Source: Amaricoccus solimangrovi
GTDB taxonomy: Bacteria > Pseudomonadota > Alphaproteobacteria > Rhodobacterales > Rhodobacteraceae
Direction of reading: 5' to 3'
Assembly (NCBI RefSeq): GCF_006385685.1
Contig: NZ_VFRP01000019.1
Coordinates: forward strand, 29,976 to 93,975
Length of the DNA stretch: 64,000 nucleotides
Shown: piece after piece, positions 1 through 8,889 of the stretch
Layout of the letters: each line of letters begins with the position of its first letter
Numbering within the stretch: the first letter of the stretch is position 1
Notes under the pieces: model-generated
What the model saw: only the letters and a program-made list of their open reading frames with translations
Told to the model about the DNA's origin: nothing
Databases searched by the model: none
Program-made: the position numbers and the translations under genes

Positions 1-328
1 TCCAGTAGCCGACCTGCGCGGTCTGCGCCGGTCCCCGCCGGATGTTGTCGAGCGTGATCGCGCCGACCAGCCGGTTGTCCTCGCGCCGGATCAGGAAGAA
101 GGCCAGCGCGCGCCCGTCCTCGCGCGCGCGCTGCGCCCAGTAGACCCGGTTGCGGAAGGCGCGGCGGGTGAAGTGGTCGGCGGACCAGCTCGGCTCCCAG
201 GGGCGCAGGAAATCCGCCCCCGCCTGCCGCACCCGCGCCCAGGCCGCGTGGTCGGACATTTCCGGCAGCCGCAGCGCCAGCCGCGGCGTCTCGAGCACCA
301 GCGGGGCCGGTCGGCGGAACGGCAGCAC
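1..328 (-). CDS. GNAT family N-acetyltransferase, RimJ/RimL-like (3' part cut by window edge)
   Basis: Partial gene running off the left edge; about 109 N-terminal residues are visible. The translation contains LETPRLALRLPEMSDHAAW, the usual N-terminal beta strand and helix of RimJ/RimL-type acetyltransferases, then DFLRPWEPSW and AFFLIRREDNRLVGAITLDN, the core beta strands before the acetyl-CoA loop. RimJ/RimL enzymes acetylate N-termini of ribosomal proteins, but the family has many other substrates, so the target is unknown. I chose the GTG at 328 because GAGAGG lies 8 bases upstream. The start is 11 bases past the M16 peptidase stop, so it is probably the last visible member of the cta-thrC-peptidase run. 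Confidence 0.85.
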   Translation of the reverse strand, partial: MLPFRRPAPLVLETPRLALRLPEMSDHAAWARVRQAGADFLRPWEPSWSADHFTRRAFRNRVYWAQRAREDGRALAFFLIRREDNRLVGAITLDNIRRGPAQTAQVGYW

Positions 329-339
329 CCCCGGACCTC

Positions 340-1602
340 TCAGGCGGCGAGCCGCCGCGCCAGTTCCGCGCGATCGGGCGCCCGGGAGACCGGTCCCAGC
401 AGCGCCAGCGCCGGCTCGGCCCGGGCCGCGATTCCCTCCGCGAAGGCGCGGAGGCGGTCGAGATCCACGGCGTCGATCTTCGCCACCGTCTCCTCGACGC
501 TCGGCACCCGGTCCCAGATCGAGATCATCCGCGCCAGCCGCTCGGCCCGCGCCGTCGGGCTTTCGAGCCCCATCAGCAGGCCCGCCTTCAGCTGCGCCCG
601 CGCCCGGTCCAGCTCCGCGGCGCTGAACCCGTCCGCGGCGCGGCGCAGCTCGTCGACGATCAGCGTCGAGAGATTGCCGACCTCCTCCGCGCCCGTCCCG
701 GAATAGAGGGTGATCATGCCGGTGTCGTCATAGGCGCCCGCCTGGGCGAAGATCGTGTAGCAGAGCCCCCGGCGCTCCCGGATCTCCTGGAAGAGCCGCG
801 AGGACATGCCGCCGCCGAGCGCGGTGGCGTAGATCTGCGCGGCATAGGCGCCCTCGGAGCGCACGTTCGGCCCCTCGAAGGCGAGGGCGAGATGCGCCTG
901 TTCGAGATCGCGCACCTCCCGGTGCTCGGTGCCCCGGAACCGCGCCGGCATCACCGCGAGGCCCGGCCGGGGTTTCAGATCGCCGAAGAGCCGCTCGGCG
1001 GCGCGCACCACCGCCTCGGGGTCGATCCCCCCGGCGGCGGCGACGATCATCTGGCTCGGCCCGTAATGCTCGCGCACGAAGCCGGCGAGATCCGCGCGCC
1101 CGAACCCCGCCACCCGTTCCGAGAGGCCGAGGATCGTGCGCCCGAAGGGCTGGTCCGGGAAGGCCGCCTCGTGCAGCCAGTCGAAGATGATGTCGTCGGG
1201 CGTGTCGAGCGCCTGGCCGATCTCCTGCAGGATCACGCCGCGCTCGACCTCGATGTCGTTCGCCGCGAAGACCGGACGCAGCACGATGTCGCTCAGCAGA
1301 TCCATCGCGAGTTCGACGTCCTGGCTCAGCACCCGCGCGTAATAGGCGGTCATCTCCTTGCCGGTATAGGCGTTGATGTAGCCCCCGACATCCTCGATCT
1401 CCTCGGCGATCCGCAGCGCGGTGCGCGTCGGCGTGCCCTTGAAGGCCATGTGCTCGAGGAAATGCGCGATGCCGTTCTGCTCCACCCGCTCGTGCCGGCC
1501 GCCCGCGGTCACCCAGACGCCGATGGCGGCGGAATGCAGGCCCGGCATCAGCTCGGTCACGACGCGCAGCCCGTTCGGCAGGCGGTGGATCCCGACGCTC
1601 AC
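340..1602 (-). CDS. M16 family zinc peptidase (mitochondrial-processing-peptidase-like)
   Basis: A 420-residue single-unit M16 metallopeptidase. The inverted zinc motif HFLEH is at residues 47-51, and the distal Glu ligand falls near E127 in ERGVILQEI. The family fold has two homologous halves; the C-terminal half carries the conserved GGGMSSRLFQEIRE segment (about 265-278). Bacterial homologues of this length (PqqL/YmxG type) degrade or process peptides; the substrate here is unknown. No signal peptide is evident, so it is probably cytoplasmic. The GTG start overlaps the thrC stop (GTGA), indicating translational coupling. This thrC-M16-acetyltransferase order is common in Rhodobacterales. 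Confidence 0.93.
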   Translation of the reverse strand: MSVGIHRLPNGLRVVTELMPGLHSAAIGVWVTAGGRHERVEQNGIAHFLEHMAFKGTPTRTALRIAEEIEDVGGYINAYTGKEMTAYYARVLSQDVELAMDLLSDIVLRPVFAANDIEVERGVILQEIGQALDTPDDIIFDWLHEAAFPDQPFGRTILGLSERVAGFGRADLAGFVREHYGPSQMIVAAAGGIDPEAVVRAAERLFGDLKPRPGLAVMPARFRGTEHREVRDLEQAHLALAFEGPNVRSEGAYAAQIYATALGGGMSSRLFQEIRERRGLCYTIFAQAGAYDDTGMITLYSGTGAEEVGNLSTLIVDELRRAADGFSAAELDRARAQLKAGLLMGLESPTARAERLARMISIWDRVPSVEETVAKIDAVDLDRLRAFAEGIAARAEPALALLGPVSRAPDRAELARRLAA

Positions 1603-2993
1603 GCGACCTTCTCCCGGGCGACGATGGCCTCGATCGCGGCGAGGTCGTTCGGCACCGGCGTCACCCGCTCCGGCCGGTCGAGGAGATCGGCCATGAAGGG
1701 GGGCAGCGCGGGCCGGACGCCGCAGGCTTCCTCCACCGCGTCGGGAAATTTCGCCGCGTGCGCGGTCGCGAGCACGACCATGGGCACGGCGGGATCGCCG
1801 CGCCGCGCCTTCGCGGCGTGGACGGCGACGGCGGTATGCGGGCAGATCACCTTGCCGGTTCCGGCCAGCGTCTCGCGGATCGCGGCCCTGGTCTCCTCCT
1901 CCGAGACCCGGGCGCTGTCGAATTCGGCGCGCAGCCGGTCCACCGCGCCCTGCGAGAGCGCGAACTGGCCGAGCGTGCCGAGCTCGCCCATCAGCTCCGT
2001 CACCGCCGGCCCCTCGCGGTCGTAGAGGTCGAAGAGCAGCCGCTCGAAATTGGAACTGACCTGGATGTCCATCGACGGGCTGATCGAGGGTTCCACCCGG
2101 CCCTTCACATAGGCGCCCGATTCGAGCGTACGATGCAGGATGTCATTCTGGTTCGTCGCGATCACCAGCCGGTCGATCGGCAGGCCCATCCGCTTGGCGA
2201 CATAGCCCGCGAAGACATCGCCGAAATTCCCGGTCGGAACCGTGAAGCTCACCTTGCGATGGGGCGCGCCGAGCGCGACGGCGGCGGTGAAATAGTAGAC
2301 GGCCTGCGCCAGCACCCGCGCCCAGTTGATCGAATTGACCCCGGCGAGCCCCACCGCGTCGCGGAAGGCATGGTCGTTGAACATGTCCTTCACGCGCGCC
2401 TGCGCGTCGTCGAAATCGCCGGCGATGGCGAGCGCGTGGACATTCGCATCCCCGGGCGTCGTCATCTGCCGCCGCTGCACCTCGGAGACCCGGCCGTCGG
2501 GGAAGAGGATGAAGACATCGACGCCCTCCCGCCCCCGGAACGCCTCGATCGCGGCGGAGCCGGTATCCCCGCTCGTCGCGCCGACGATGGTGATCCGTTT
2601 GCCGGAGCGTTTCAGGCTCGCCTCGAAGAGCTGGCCGATCAGCTGCATCGCCACGTCCTTGAAGGCGAGGGTCGGCCCGTGGAAGAGTTCGAGCAGCCAG
2701 TCGTTCGGCCCGATCTGGGAGAGCGGGCAGCGGGCGACATGGTCGAAACCGGCGTAGGCGCGGGCGATGATGTCGCGGAACTCGGCCTCGGAGAAGGCCT
2801 CGCCGACGAAGGGCCACATCACCCGGAAGGCGACCTCCTCGTAGGGCAGGCCGGCGAGCGCGGCGATCTCCGCCTCGGAGAAGCGGGGCCAGCTCGCCGG
2901 GACATAGAGCCCGCCGTCGCGCGCCAGCCCCGCCAGCATCGCATCCTCGAATCCGAGCTCAGGGGCCGCGCCGCGCGTCGAGATGTATCGCAT
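1599..2993 (-). CDS. thrC: threonine synthase
   Basis: PLP enzyme converting O-phosphohomoserine to threonine, the last step of threonine synthesis. The protein is about 464 residues, the length of the long proteobacterial ThrC. The N-terminus MRYISTRG and DGGLYVP segment are typical, and the PLP lysine is K112 in HGPTLAFKD. TSGDTGSAA and the phosphate-binding PTGNFGD are both present. I start at the ATG at 2993; a TTG 21 bases upstream (3014) is possible but would add an atypical MNGYHST and overlap the SURF1 stop. Upstream are oxidase genes and downstream, overlapping by 4 bases, is the M16 peptidase, so it is probably part of one transcript. Confidence 0.97.
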   Translation of the reverse strand: MRYISTRGAAPELGFEDAMLAGLARDGGLYVPASWPRFSEAEIAALAGLPYEEVAFRVMWPFVGEAFSEAEFRDIIARAYAGFDHVARCPLSQIGPNDWLLELFHGPTLAFKDVAMQLIGQLFEASLKRSGKRITIVGATSGDTGSAAIEAFRGREGVDVFILFPDGRVSEVQRRQMTTPGDANVHALAIAGDFDDAQARVKDMFNDHAFRDAVGLAGVNSINWARVLAQAVYYFTAAVALGAPHRKVSFTVPTGNFGDVFAGYVAKRMGLPIDRLVIATNQNDILHRTLESGAYVKGRVEPSISPSMDIQVSSNFERLLFDLYDREGPAVTELMGELGTLGQFALSQGAVDRLRAEFDSARVSEEETRAAIRETLAGTGKVICPHTAVAVHAAKARRGDPAVPMVVLATAHAAKFPDAVEEACGVRPALPPFMADLLDRPERVTPVPNDLAAIEAIVAREKVA

Positions 2994-3010
2994 CGTGGAA
3001 TGGTATCCGT

Positions 3011-3682
3011 TCAATCGGTCCGCCGCTTGATACGCCAGAGCCAGTAAAGAGTCATCCCCGCCCAGGCGATCGCGAGCCCGAACCAGGTGACCGCGTATTG
3101 CAGGTGGTCATTTGGAATGTCGATGGTCACCGGCAAGGCCAGCGGCGCCGCCGCGTCGTCGCTCGCCTCGGTGACGAGCATCACCGGATCCGTGCCGAGC
3201 GCCGCGCTCATCCTGCCGACGTCGCGCGCGAACCAGATGTTCTTCGCGAGATCCGGCGGATCGGTGAAGCCGTCGGTCTCGTCGGGCCAGAGCAGCGAGC
3301 CCCGCACCCGGATCGGCCCCAGACGCCGCGGCGCGTCCTTCTCGGCGATCGGCACGAAGCCGCGGTCGAGCAGGATCAGCCGCCCGTCCGCGAGGCGGAA
3401 CGGCACGATCACGCGGTAGCCGACGCCCTCCGACGGGACCGAGGTATAGACATGCAGCTCGCCCGGCTCGATCCGGCCGGCCTCCAGCACGCGCAGATAG
3501 GCGTCGCGCGCCGGATCGGGGTCGCGCGGCACCGTCACCGGCTCCGCCGCCAGCCGCGTCCCGATCCGGTCGAGGATCTCGGTCTTCCAGGCGAGGCGGT
3601 GCACCTGCCAGACACCGAGCCAGACCAGCACCGCGCAGCCGGCGAGGCCGATCACGAGCGCGGGGATCATGCGTCGGATCAT
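3011..3682 (-). CDS. SURF1 family cytochrome oxidase biogenesis protein
   Basis: A 223-residue SURF1/Shy1 homologue that helps insert haem a into subunit I of the aa3-type cytochrome c oxidase. It has the standard two-helix layout: a first membrane segment at about residues 6-30 (IPALVIGLAGCAVLVWLGVW) followed directly by QVHRLAWK, and a second near 197-220 (TWFGLAIAWAGMTLYWLW), with a periplasmic domain between them. RGSLLWPDE and the GFVP segment are family-typical. The start at 3682 is supported by AAGGA six bases upstream. It sits 75 bases downstream of ctaE in the oxidase operon. Confidence 0.94.
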   Translation of the reverse strand: MIRRMIPALVIGLAGCAVLVWLGVWQVHRLAWKTEILDRIGTRLAAEPVTVPRDPDPARDAYLRVLEAGRIEPGELHVYTSVPSEGVGYRVIVPFRLADGRLILLDRGFVPIAEKDAPRRLGPIRVRGSLLWPDETDGFTDPPDLAKNIWFARDVGRMSAALGTDPVMLVTEASDDAAAPLALPVTIDIPNDHLQYAVTWFGLAIAWAGMTLYWLWRIKRRTD

Positions 3683-3757
3683 CGGATCCTTCCAAGAGAA
3701 AGGCGCGGGCCCGAAGGCGCCGCGCCCGTCATGCCCGTGCCACCGGGCCAGGCCCGA

Positions 3758-4582
3758 TCAATGCGCGGCGTAGTTGCCGCCGCCCCAGATGTAGACCGCG
3801 GCGAAGAGGAACAGCCACACCACGTCGACGAAGTGCCAGTACCAGGCCGCCGCCTCGAAGCCCACGTGCTGGTCCTGGGTGAACTGGCCCGCGTAGACCC
3901 GCGCGAGGCAGACCGCGAGGAAGATCGTGCCGACGAGCACATGGAAGCCGTGGAAGCCCGTCGCCATGAAGAAGTTCGCGCCGTAGATGTTGCCGGCGAA
4001 GGAGAATTCCGCGTGGCTGTACTCGTAGATCTGGAAGGTCGTGAACAGCACGCCGAGCAGGATCGCGAGCCAGAGCCCGTATTTCATCTGCTCGCGGTCG
4101 TTCTCCTCGGCGATCGCATGGTGCGCCCAGGTCGCCGCGCAGCCCGAACAGAGCAGGATCAGCGTGTTGATGAGCGGCAGGTGCCACGGATTGAAGGTCT
4201 CGATCCCCGCCGGCGGCCAGACCCCGGGCGTGACGCTCACGCCCTCGATCGTGCCCATCGGGTACATCGCATGCTTGAAGAAGGACCAGAACCAGGCCGA
4301 GAAGAACATGATCTCGGAGACGATGAAGAGCACCACGCCGTAGCGCAGGCCGATCCGGACCACCGGCGTGTGATCGCCGATCTCGCCCTCGGCGATCACG
4401 TCGGCCCACCAGGCATACATCGTGTAGAGCACCATCAGCAGCCCGATGAGCCCGATCCACGGCCCGTGGTCGTGGAAGTACAGCACCGCGCCGAGCAGCA
4501 TGACGAAGGCGCCGACCGCGCCCATGAAGGGCCAGACGCTCGGTGGGAGGATATGGTAGTCGTGGTTCTTGTGGCCGGCCAT
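3758..4582 (-). CDS. ctaE: cytochrome c oxidase subunit III
   Basis: 274-residue, seven-helix subunit III of the aa3 cytochrome c oxidase, located in the inner membrane, where it stabilises subunit I and the proton-uptake path. The N-terminus [18 protein letters not shown], the [14 protein letters not shown] helix with its conserved Glu, and the closing [19 protein letters not shown] helix are all diagnostic. AAGGAC lies before the ATG. It is the fifth gene of the ctaC-ctaB-small gene-ctaG-ctaE set. Subunit I (ctaD) is not in the window and must be elsewhere, as is usual in this order. Confidence 0.98.
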   Translation of the reverse strand: MAGHKNHDYHILPPSVWPFMGAVGAFVMLLGAVLYFHDHGPWIGLIGLLMVLYTMYAWWADVIAEGEIGDHTPVVRIGLRYGVVLFIVSEIMFFSAWFWSFFKHAMYPMGTIEGVSVTPGVWPPAGIETFNPWHLPLINTLILLCSGCAATWAHHAIAEENDREQMKYGLWLAILLGVLFTTFQIYEYSHAEFSFAGNIYGANFFMATGFHGFHVLVGTIFLAVCLARVYAGQFTQDQHVGFEAAAWYWHFVDVVWLFLFAAVYIWGGGNYAAH

Positions 4583-4594
4583 CTCGGCGTCCTT

Positions 4595-5236
4595 CTACTG
4601 TTCGAGCGTCTGGTCGGAAGCCGCCCCTGGCCCGACGGCGAGGCGGGTGGCCGGCGACGCGCCGGCGGAATCCTGATCGGCGCCGACCGCGCGCTCCTCC
4701 TCCGGAACCTCGGTCGGGAACATCGTGTAGGAGAGGGTGATCGCCTTCAGCTGCGAGGCATCGGCGTCCTTCACGATCTCGGGATCGACGAAGAAGCTGA
4801 CCGGCATGTCCACCCGCTCGCCCGGCTTCAGAACCTGGAGGTTGAAGCAGAAACAGGCGATCTTGTCGAAGAACTTGCCGGCGTTGTCCGGGGTGACATT
4901 ATAGGCCGCCTGCCCGGCGGTGACGTGGTCGGTCGGGTTGTAGGCCTCGAAGAAGGCGAGTCCGGTCTCGCCGACGCGGACCTTCATCTCCATCTGCTTC
5001 GGCCGGAACTTCCACGGCATGTCCTTCGCCACGTTGGCGTCGAAACGCACGATGATCTCGCGGTCGAGCACGTCCTTCGGCGCCTGCGTCGCGACCGAGG
5101 TCGTGCCGCCGTAGCCGGTGGTCCGGCAGAACCAGCTGTAGAAGGGAACCGCCGCGAAGCTGAGGCTCACCATCACCGCGACCACGGCGAAGAGGCGGAG
5201 CGCGAGGCGGCTGTTCCTGTCGGCGCCGAATGCCAT
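4595..5236 (-). CDS. ctaG: cytochrome c oxidase copper-insertion protein Cox11/CtaG
   Basis: 213-residue copper chaperone that delivers Cu to the CuB site of oxidase subunit I. There is a single N-terminal membrane anchor (about residues 12-35, LFAVVAVMVSLSFAAVPFYSWFC) followed by a periplasmic immunoglobulin-like domain. The copper-binding Cys-Phe-Cys-Phe motif is present in KIACFCFNLQVLKPGE, as are the conserved FRPKQMEMKVRVGE and YNVTPDNAGKFF segments. It sits between the small gene at 5240 and ctaE, 12 bases from the latter. Confidence 0.97.
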   Translation of the reverse strand: MAFGADRNSRLALRLFAVVAVMVSLSFAAVPFYSWFCRTTGYGGTTSVATQAPKDVLDREIIVRFDANVAKDMPWKFRPKQMEMKVRVGETGLAFFEAYNPTDHVTAGQAAYNVTPDNAGKFFDKIACFCFNLQVLKPGERVDMPVSFFVDPEIVKDADASQLKAITLSYTMFPTEVPEEERAVGADQDSAGASPATRLAVGPGAASDQTLEQ

Positions 5237-5239
5237 GGC

Positions 5240-5428
5240 TCAGTTCCCGCCTTCGGGCAGCAGCTGCGACCGGGGCGGCCCGGCCTCGGGATGGCCGATC
5301 GCCGCCCCCTCGCTGAGCTTGACCACCGTCACCGCGAAGACCAGCGCGACGAAGGCCGCGAGCACCAGCCCGACGCCGAGGTTGCGGCTGCGCCGCCGGC
5401 CGTAGATCTCGTGACTGTCGGGCCGCAT
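5240..5428 (-). CDS. small single-helix membrane protein of the cta operon
   Basis: A 62-residue protein (63 if the adjoining GTG at 5431 is used) with a basic N-terminus (YGRRRSRNLG) and one membrane helix (LGVGLVLAAFVALVFAVTVV, residues about 18-38). It then has a short Pro/Gly-rich tail. A GAGGAGG site lies directly upstream, overlapping the ctaB stop. A small protein at this exact place between ctaB and ctaG is usual in Rhodobacterales and some other alphaproteobacteria (sometimes called CoxF). I see no catalytic or metal motif; a role in oxidase assembly is inferred from position only. Confidence 0.85.
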   Translation of the reverse strand: MRPDSHEIYGRRRSRNLGVGLVLAAFVALVFAVTVVKLSEGAAIGHPEAGPPRSQLLPEGGN

Positions 5429-5441
5429 CACCCCGCCCTCC

Positions 5442-6401
5442 TCAGAACAGAACCGGCCAGCCGAGATGCGCGAGAACGCCCCCGGCCCGCAGCCCGGCCT
5501 CGGCGAGGAACAGGCAGAAATGCAGGAACAGATAGACGATCGAGAGGCCGAAGAACCGCTTCTCGACGATGTGGTGGTCGGCCTCCGCCGCCGCCTCCTC
5601 CCGGCGCCAGATCCGCCAGGCCCCGCGCAGCAGCAGCGCGTTCAGCACCGCCGAGCCCGCGAGATAGACCGGACCGCCGATCGCGGTGAAGGCCGGCAGG
5701 ATCGCCACGACGGCGAGGATCAGCGAATAGATCAGGATCTGGTCGCGCGTCGCGCGCGGCCCCGCGGTCACCGGCAGCATCGGCACGCCGGCCTTGGCGT
5801 AGTCGTCGTTGCGAAACAGCGCCAGCGCCCAGAAATGCGGCGGGGTCCAGAGGAAGATCAGCAGGAACATGAGCGCGCTCTCGAGCGAGGCGCCCCCGGT
5901 CGCCACCGCCCAGCCGATCATCGGCGGGAAGGCCCCGGCCGCGCCGCCGATGACGATGTTCTGCGGCGTCCAGCGCTTCAGCCACATCGAGTAGACGACC
6001 ACGTAGAAGAAGATCGTGAAGGCGAGCAGCCCGGCCGCGAAATGGTTCGCGAAGAGGTCGAGCATCACCACAGAGAAGACGGAGAGCGTGAGCCCGATCG
6101 CCAGCGCCTCGTCCCGGCCGACGCGGCCCGAGGGGATCGGCCGCCCCTTGGTGCGGCGCATCACCGCGTCGATGTCCCAGTCCCACCACATGTTGAGCGC
6201 GCCCGAGGCCCCGGCCCCGACGGCGACGCAGATGATCGCGGCGAGCGCGACGACCGGATGGACCGGAACCGGCGCGCAGATGAGCCCGACGGCGGCGGTG
6301 AAGATCACCAGCCGCATCACCCGGGGCTTCAGCAGCTCGACATAGTCGCCGAACTGCGCCTCCCGGGGCGGAGCATTCTCGATCCAGCCCGTTTCGCTCA
6401 T
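5442..6401 (-). CDS. ctaB: protohaem IX farnesyltransferase (haem O synthase)
   Basis: 319-residue UbiA-family prenyltransferase that adds the farnesyl tail to haem b to make haem O, precursor of haem a for the oxidase. YVELLKPRVMRLVIFTA begins the first helix. The Asp-rich substrate site NMWWDWDIDAVMRRTKGRPIPSGR is typical, shown here as NMWWDWDID plus KGRPIPSG, and later SMWLKRWTPQNIVIGG and WTPPHFWALAL are CtaB signatures. The start at 6401 has GGGGAG five bases upstream; a longer in-frame start at 6482 would overlap ctaC and lacks family similarity. It lies 43 bases downstream of ctaC. Confidence 0.97.
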   Translation of the reverse strand: MSETGWIENAPPREAQFGDYVELLKPRVMRLVIFTAAVGLICAPVPVHPVVALAAIICVAVGAGASGALNMWWDWDIDAVMRRTKGRPIPSGRVGRDEALAIGLTLSVFSVVMLDLFANHFAAGLLAFTIFFYVVVYSMWLKRWTPQNIVIGGAAGAFPPMIGWAVATGGASLESALMFLLIFLWTPPHFWALALFRNDDYAKAGVPMLPVTAGPRATRDQILIYSLILAVVAILPAFTAIGGPVYLAGSAVLNALLLRGAWRIWRREEAAAEADHHIVEKRFFGLSIVYLFLHFCLFLAEAGLRAGGVLAHLGWPVLF

Positions 6402-6444
6402 TCTCTCCCCGCTCGGCCCGAGGCCAGCGCCCCGCCCGGCCGCG

Positions 6445-7302
6445 TCAATTGGCCTGCGCCACCGGCGTCGGCGTGCCGCCATATTCGTTGATCGCCCAGT
6501 CGAGCCAGGACTTGTACTGCTCCGGCGTCACCACCTTGACCGTGATCGGCATGTAGCTGTGATCCTTGCCGCAGAGCTCCGAACACTGGCCGAAATAGAC
6601 GCCGACCTTCTCCGCCCGGAACCAGGTCTCGTTGAGCCGGCCCGGCACCGCGTCCATCTTCACGCCGAAGGCCGGCATCGCCCAGGAATGGATCACGTCG
6701 GCGCCGGTCGTCAGCAGCCGCACGGTCGCATCGACCGGCACCACCACGGCGGTGTCGGTCGCGAGCAGGTAGAGATCGGGCGCGTAGCCGTAGGATTCGA
6801 GATCCTCCTTCGCGAGCAGCAGGCTGTCGAAGGAGAAGTCGTTCTCCGCGTAGGTGTAGTTCCAGTACCACTGGTTCCCGGTCGCCTTGATCGTCAGGTC
6901 CGGCGTCGGAACCTCGAGCTGCTTGAACAGGATCGGCAGCGAGAACGAGCCGATGATGATCAGGATCAGGACCGGTACGAGCGTCCAGGCGATCTCGATC
7001 TTGGTGTTGTGCGTGAAGGAGGCCGGCGTCGGATTGGCCTTGTGGTTGAACTTGACCACCACGATCGCGAGCAGCGCGACGACGAAGAGCACGATGAAGA
7101 GCATGATCCAGTGGAGCATGCCCGACAGCCAGTGCATGTCGTGGGCGACGGGCGTGACGGCCGGCTGATAGTTCACGCCGCCCGGCACCGGAGCGCCCAC
7201 GACGGGCAGATCGGTGGGTTCCCCCGCGGTTTGCGCGAAGACCGCGCCTCCGGACATCAGCGTGGCAAGGCCGATCCAAAGGGCGATCCGTATCTGCTTC
7301 AT
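6445..7302 (-). CDS. ctaC: cytochrome c oxidase subunit II
   Basis: 285-residue CuA subunit that accepts electrons from cytochrome c. It has a cleavable signal peptide (IRIALWIGLATLMSGGAVFA), two membrane helices (about residues 58-85 and 105-127) and a periplasmic cupredoxin domain. The binuclear CuA ligands are all present: H205, C240, E242, C244, H248 and M251 (in GQCSELCGKDHSYM). The aromatic electron-entry patch NQWYWNYTY is at about 143-151. First gene of the oxidase operon; the 165 bases upstream are shared with the divergent tldD. Confidence 0.98.
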   Translation of the reverse strand: MKQIRIALWIGLATLMSGGAVFAQTAGEPTDLPVVGAPVPGGVNYQPAVTPVAHDMHWLSGMLHWIMLFIVLFVVALLAIVVVKFNHKANPTPASFTHNTKIEIAWTLVPVLILIIIGSFSLPILFKQLEVPTPDLTIKATGNQWYWNYTYAENDFSFDSLLLAKEDLESYGYAPDLYLLATDTAVVVPVDATVRLLTTGADVIHSWAMPAFGVKMDAVPGRLNETWFRAEKVGVYFGQCSELCGKDHSYMPITVKVVTPEQYKSWLDWAINEYGGTPTPVAQAN

Positions 7303-7360
7303 GGCTTGTCCGTCCCCGTACGGCCGTTGCATCCGCGTCCCGGGACAGCTGCGAGCCGTG

Positions 7361-7388
7361 TTGTAACCGAATACGGATGAACCATATT
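7361..7388 (+). promoter_or_regulatory. possible promoter of tldD
   Basis: TTGTAA at 7361-7366 and CATATT at 7383-7388 are separated by 16 bases. Each matches the sigma-70-type consensus at four of six places. This is the most AT-rich spot in the ctaC/tldD divergent gap. It would start transcription about 70 bases before the tldD ATG. Confidence 0.35.
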
Positions 7389-7467
7389 AAGGCCGCGAGA
7401 ACAAGACGCGCCTTTGGTCCTATTGCCTCCGGCGCGCGCCGCTCGCGAAGCCAGAGGAGGCAAGACC

Positions 7468-8889
7468 ATGCCCGCGACCCCCCGTTTCAGGCCTTTCGAG
7501 ACGCATCTGGACGAGGGTCTGGCGCTCGCCGAGCTGCGGCTGACGGTCGCGGGCGCCGATGACGGCGAGCTTTTCCTCGAGCGCCGCCGCGGCGAGGCGC
7601 TTCTCTTCGACGACGGGCGGCTCAGGACCGCGAGCTATGACGCGGCCGAGGGATTCGGCCTGCGCGCGGTGCGGGGCGAGACCGTCGGCTACGCCCATTC
7701 GACCGAGATCTCCGAGGCCGCCCTCGCCCGCGCCGGCGAAACGGCGCGGCTCGCCGTCGGCGCCGGGGGCGGGGTGCTCGCCGCGCCGCCGAAGGCGACC
7801 AACCAGCGCCTCTATACCGACCACGACCCGTTCGACGACGCGGCCTTCGCCGTGAAGGTCGAGATGCTGCGCGAGATCGACGCCTATGTGCGCGAACTCG
7901 ACCCCGGCGTCGCGCAGGTGACCGCGAGCCTCGCCGCCTCGATGCAGGAGATCGAGATCCTGCGCCCCGAAGGCGGCCGGCTCGCCGAGGCGCGGCCGAT
8001 GGTCCGGCTCAACATCTCCGTCATCGTCGAGGAGAACGGCCGGCGCGAATCGGGCAGCGCGGGCGGCGGCGGCCGCTACGGGCTCGCGCCGCTCATGGGC
8101 ACCGACCACTGGAAGGCGGTGGCGCGCGAGGCGCTCAGGGTCGCGAAGGTGAACCTGCGCGCGGAACCCGCGCCCGCGGGCGTGATGGACGTGGTGCTCG
8201 GCCCCGGCTGGCCCGGCATCCTGCTCCACGAGGCGATCGGCCACGGGCTGGAGGGCGATTTCAACCGGAAGCGGACCTCGGCCTTCGCGGGCCTGATGGG
8301 CGAGCGGATCGCCGCGCCGGGCGTGACGGTGGTGGACGACGGCACGATTCCCGACCGCCGCGGCTCCATCTCCTTCGACGACGAGGGCACGCCCTCGGGC
8401 CGGACCGTGCTGATCGAGGACGGCATTCTCGTCGGCTACATGCAGGACCGGCAGAACGCCCGGCTGATGGGGGTGGCGGCGACCGGGAACGGCCGGCGGG
8501 AGAGCTTCGCCCACGCGCCGATGCCCCGGATGACCAACACGATCATGCTCGGCGGCGACACCGATCCGGCGGATCTGCTCGCCGGGCTCCGGGACGGGAT
8601 CTACGCCGTCGGCTTCGGCGGCGGGCAGGTCGACATCACCAACGGCAAGTTCGTCTTCTCCTGCACCGAGGCCTATCGCGTGAAGGACGGCAAGGTCGGC
8701 GCCCCGGTCAAGGGCGCGACGCTGATCGGCGACGGCGCGACCGCGCTCCGCCACATCCGGGGGATCGGCAACGACATGGCGCTCGACCCCGGGATGGGCA
8801 ACTGCGGCAAGAACGGGCAGTGGGTGCCGGTCGGCGTCGGCCAGCCCACGCTGCTCATCGGCGGGCTGACCGTGGGCGGCAGCGCCTGA
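7468..8889 (+). CDS. tldD: metalloprotease TldD
   Basis: 473-residue PmbA/TldD-family zinc protease. With TldE it cleaves peptides such as antitoxins and ribosomally made peptide precursors in several bacteria; tldE is not in this window. The zinc motif HExxxH is at H254-H259 in LLHEAIGHGLEGD, with the further family segments GVTVVDDGTIPDRRGS, GTNTIMLGGD-like MTNTIMLGGD and the C-terminal GMGNCGKNGQ. The ATG at 7468 has a strong AGAGGAGG seven bases upstream. Its TGA abuts the stop of the convergent topA with no intervening base. Confidence 0.97.
   Translation: MPATPRFRPFETHLDEGLALAELRLTVAGADDGELFLERRRGEALLFDDGRLRTASYDAAEGFGLRAVRGETVGYAHSTEISEAALARAGETARLAVGAGGGVLAAPPKATNQRLYTDHDPFDDAAFAVKVEMLREIDAYVRELDPGVAQVTASLAASMQEIEILRPEGGRLAEARPMVRLNISVIVEENGRRESGSAGGGGRYGLAPLMGTDHWKAVAREALRVAKVNLRAEPAPAGVMDVVLGPGWPGILLHEAIGHGLEGDFNRKRTSAFAGLMGERIAAPGVTVVDDGTIPDRRGSISFDDEGTPSGRTVLIEDGILVGYMQDRQNARLMGVAATGNGRRESFAHAPMPRMTNTIMLGGDTDPADLLAGLRDGIYAVGFGGGQVDITNGKFVFSCTEAYRVKDGKVGAPVKGATLIGDGATALRHIRGIGNDMALDPGMGNCGKNGQWVPVGVGQPTLLIGGLTVGGSA

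Noticed and set aside
3098..5689. 863-codon open frame on the plus strand
   Set aside because: Antisense to surf1, ctaE and ctaG; composition is Arg/Asp/His-rich shadow sequence.
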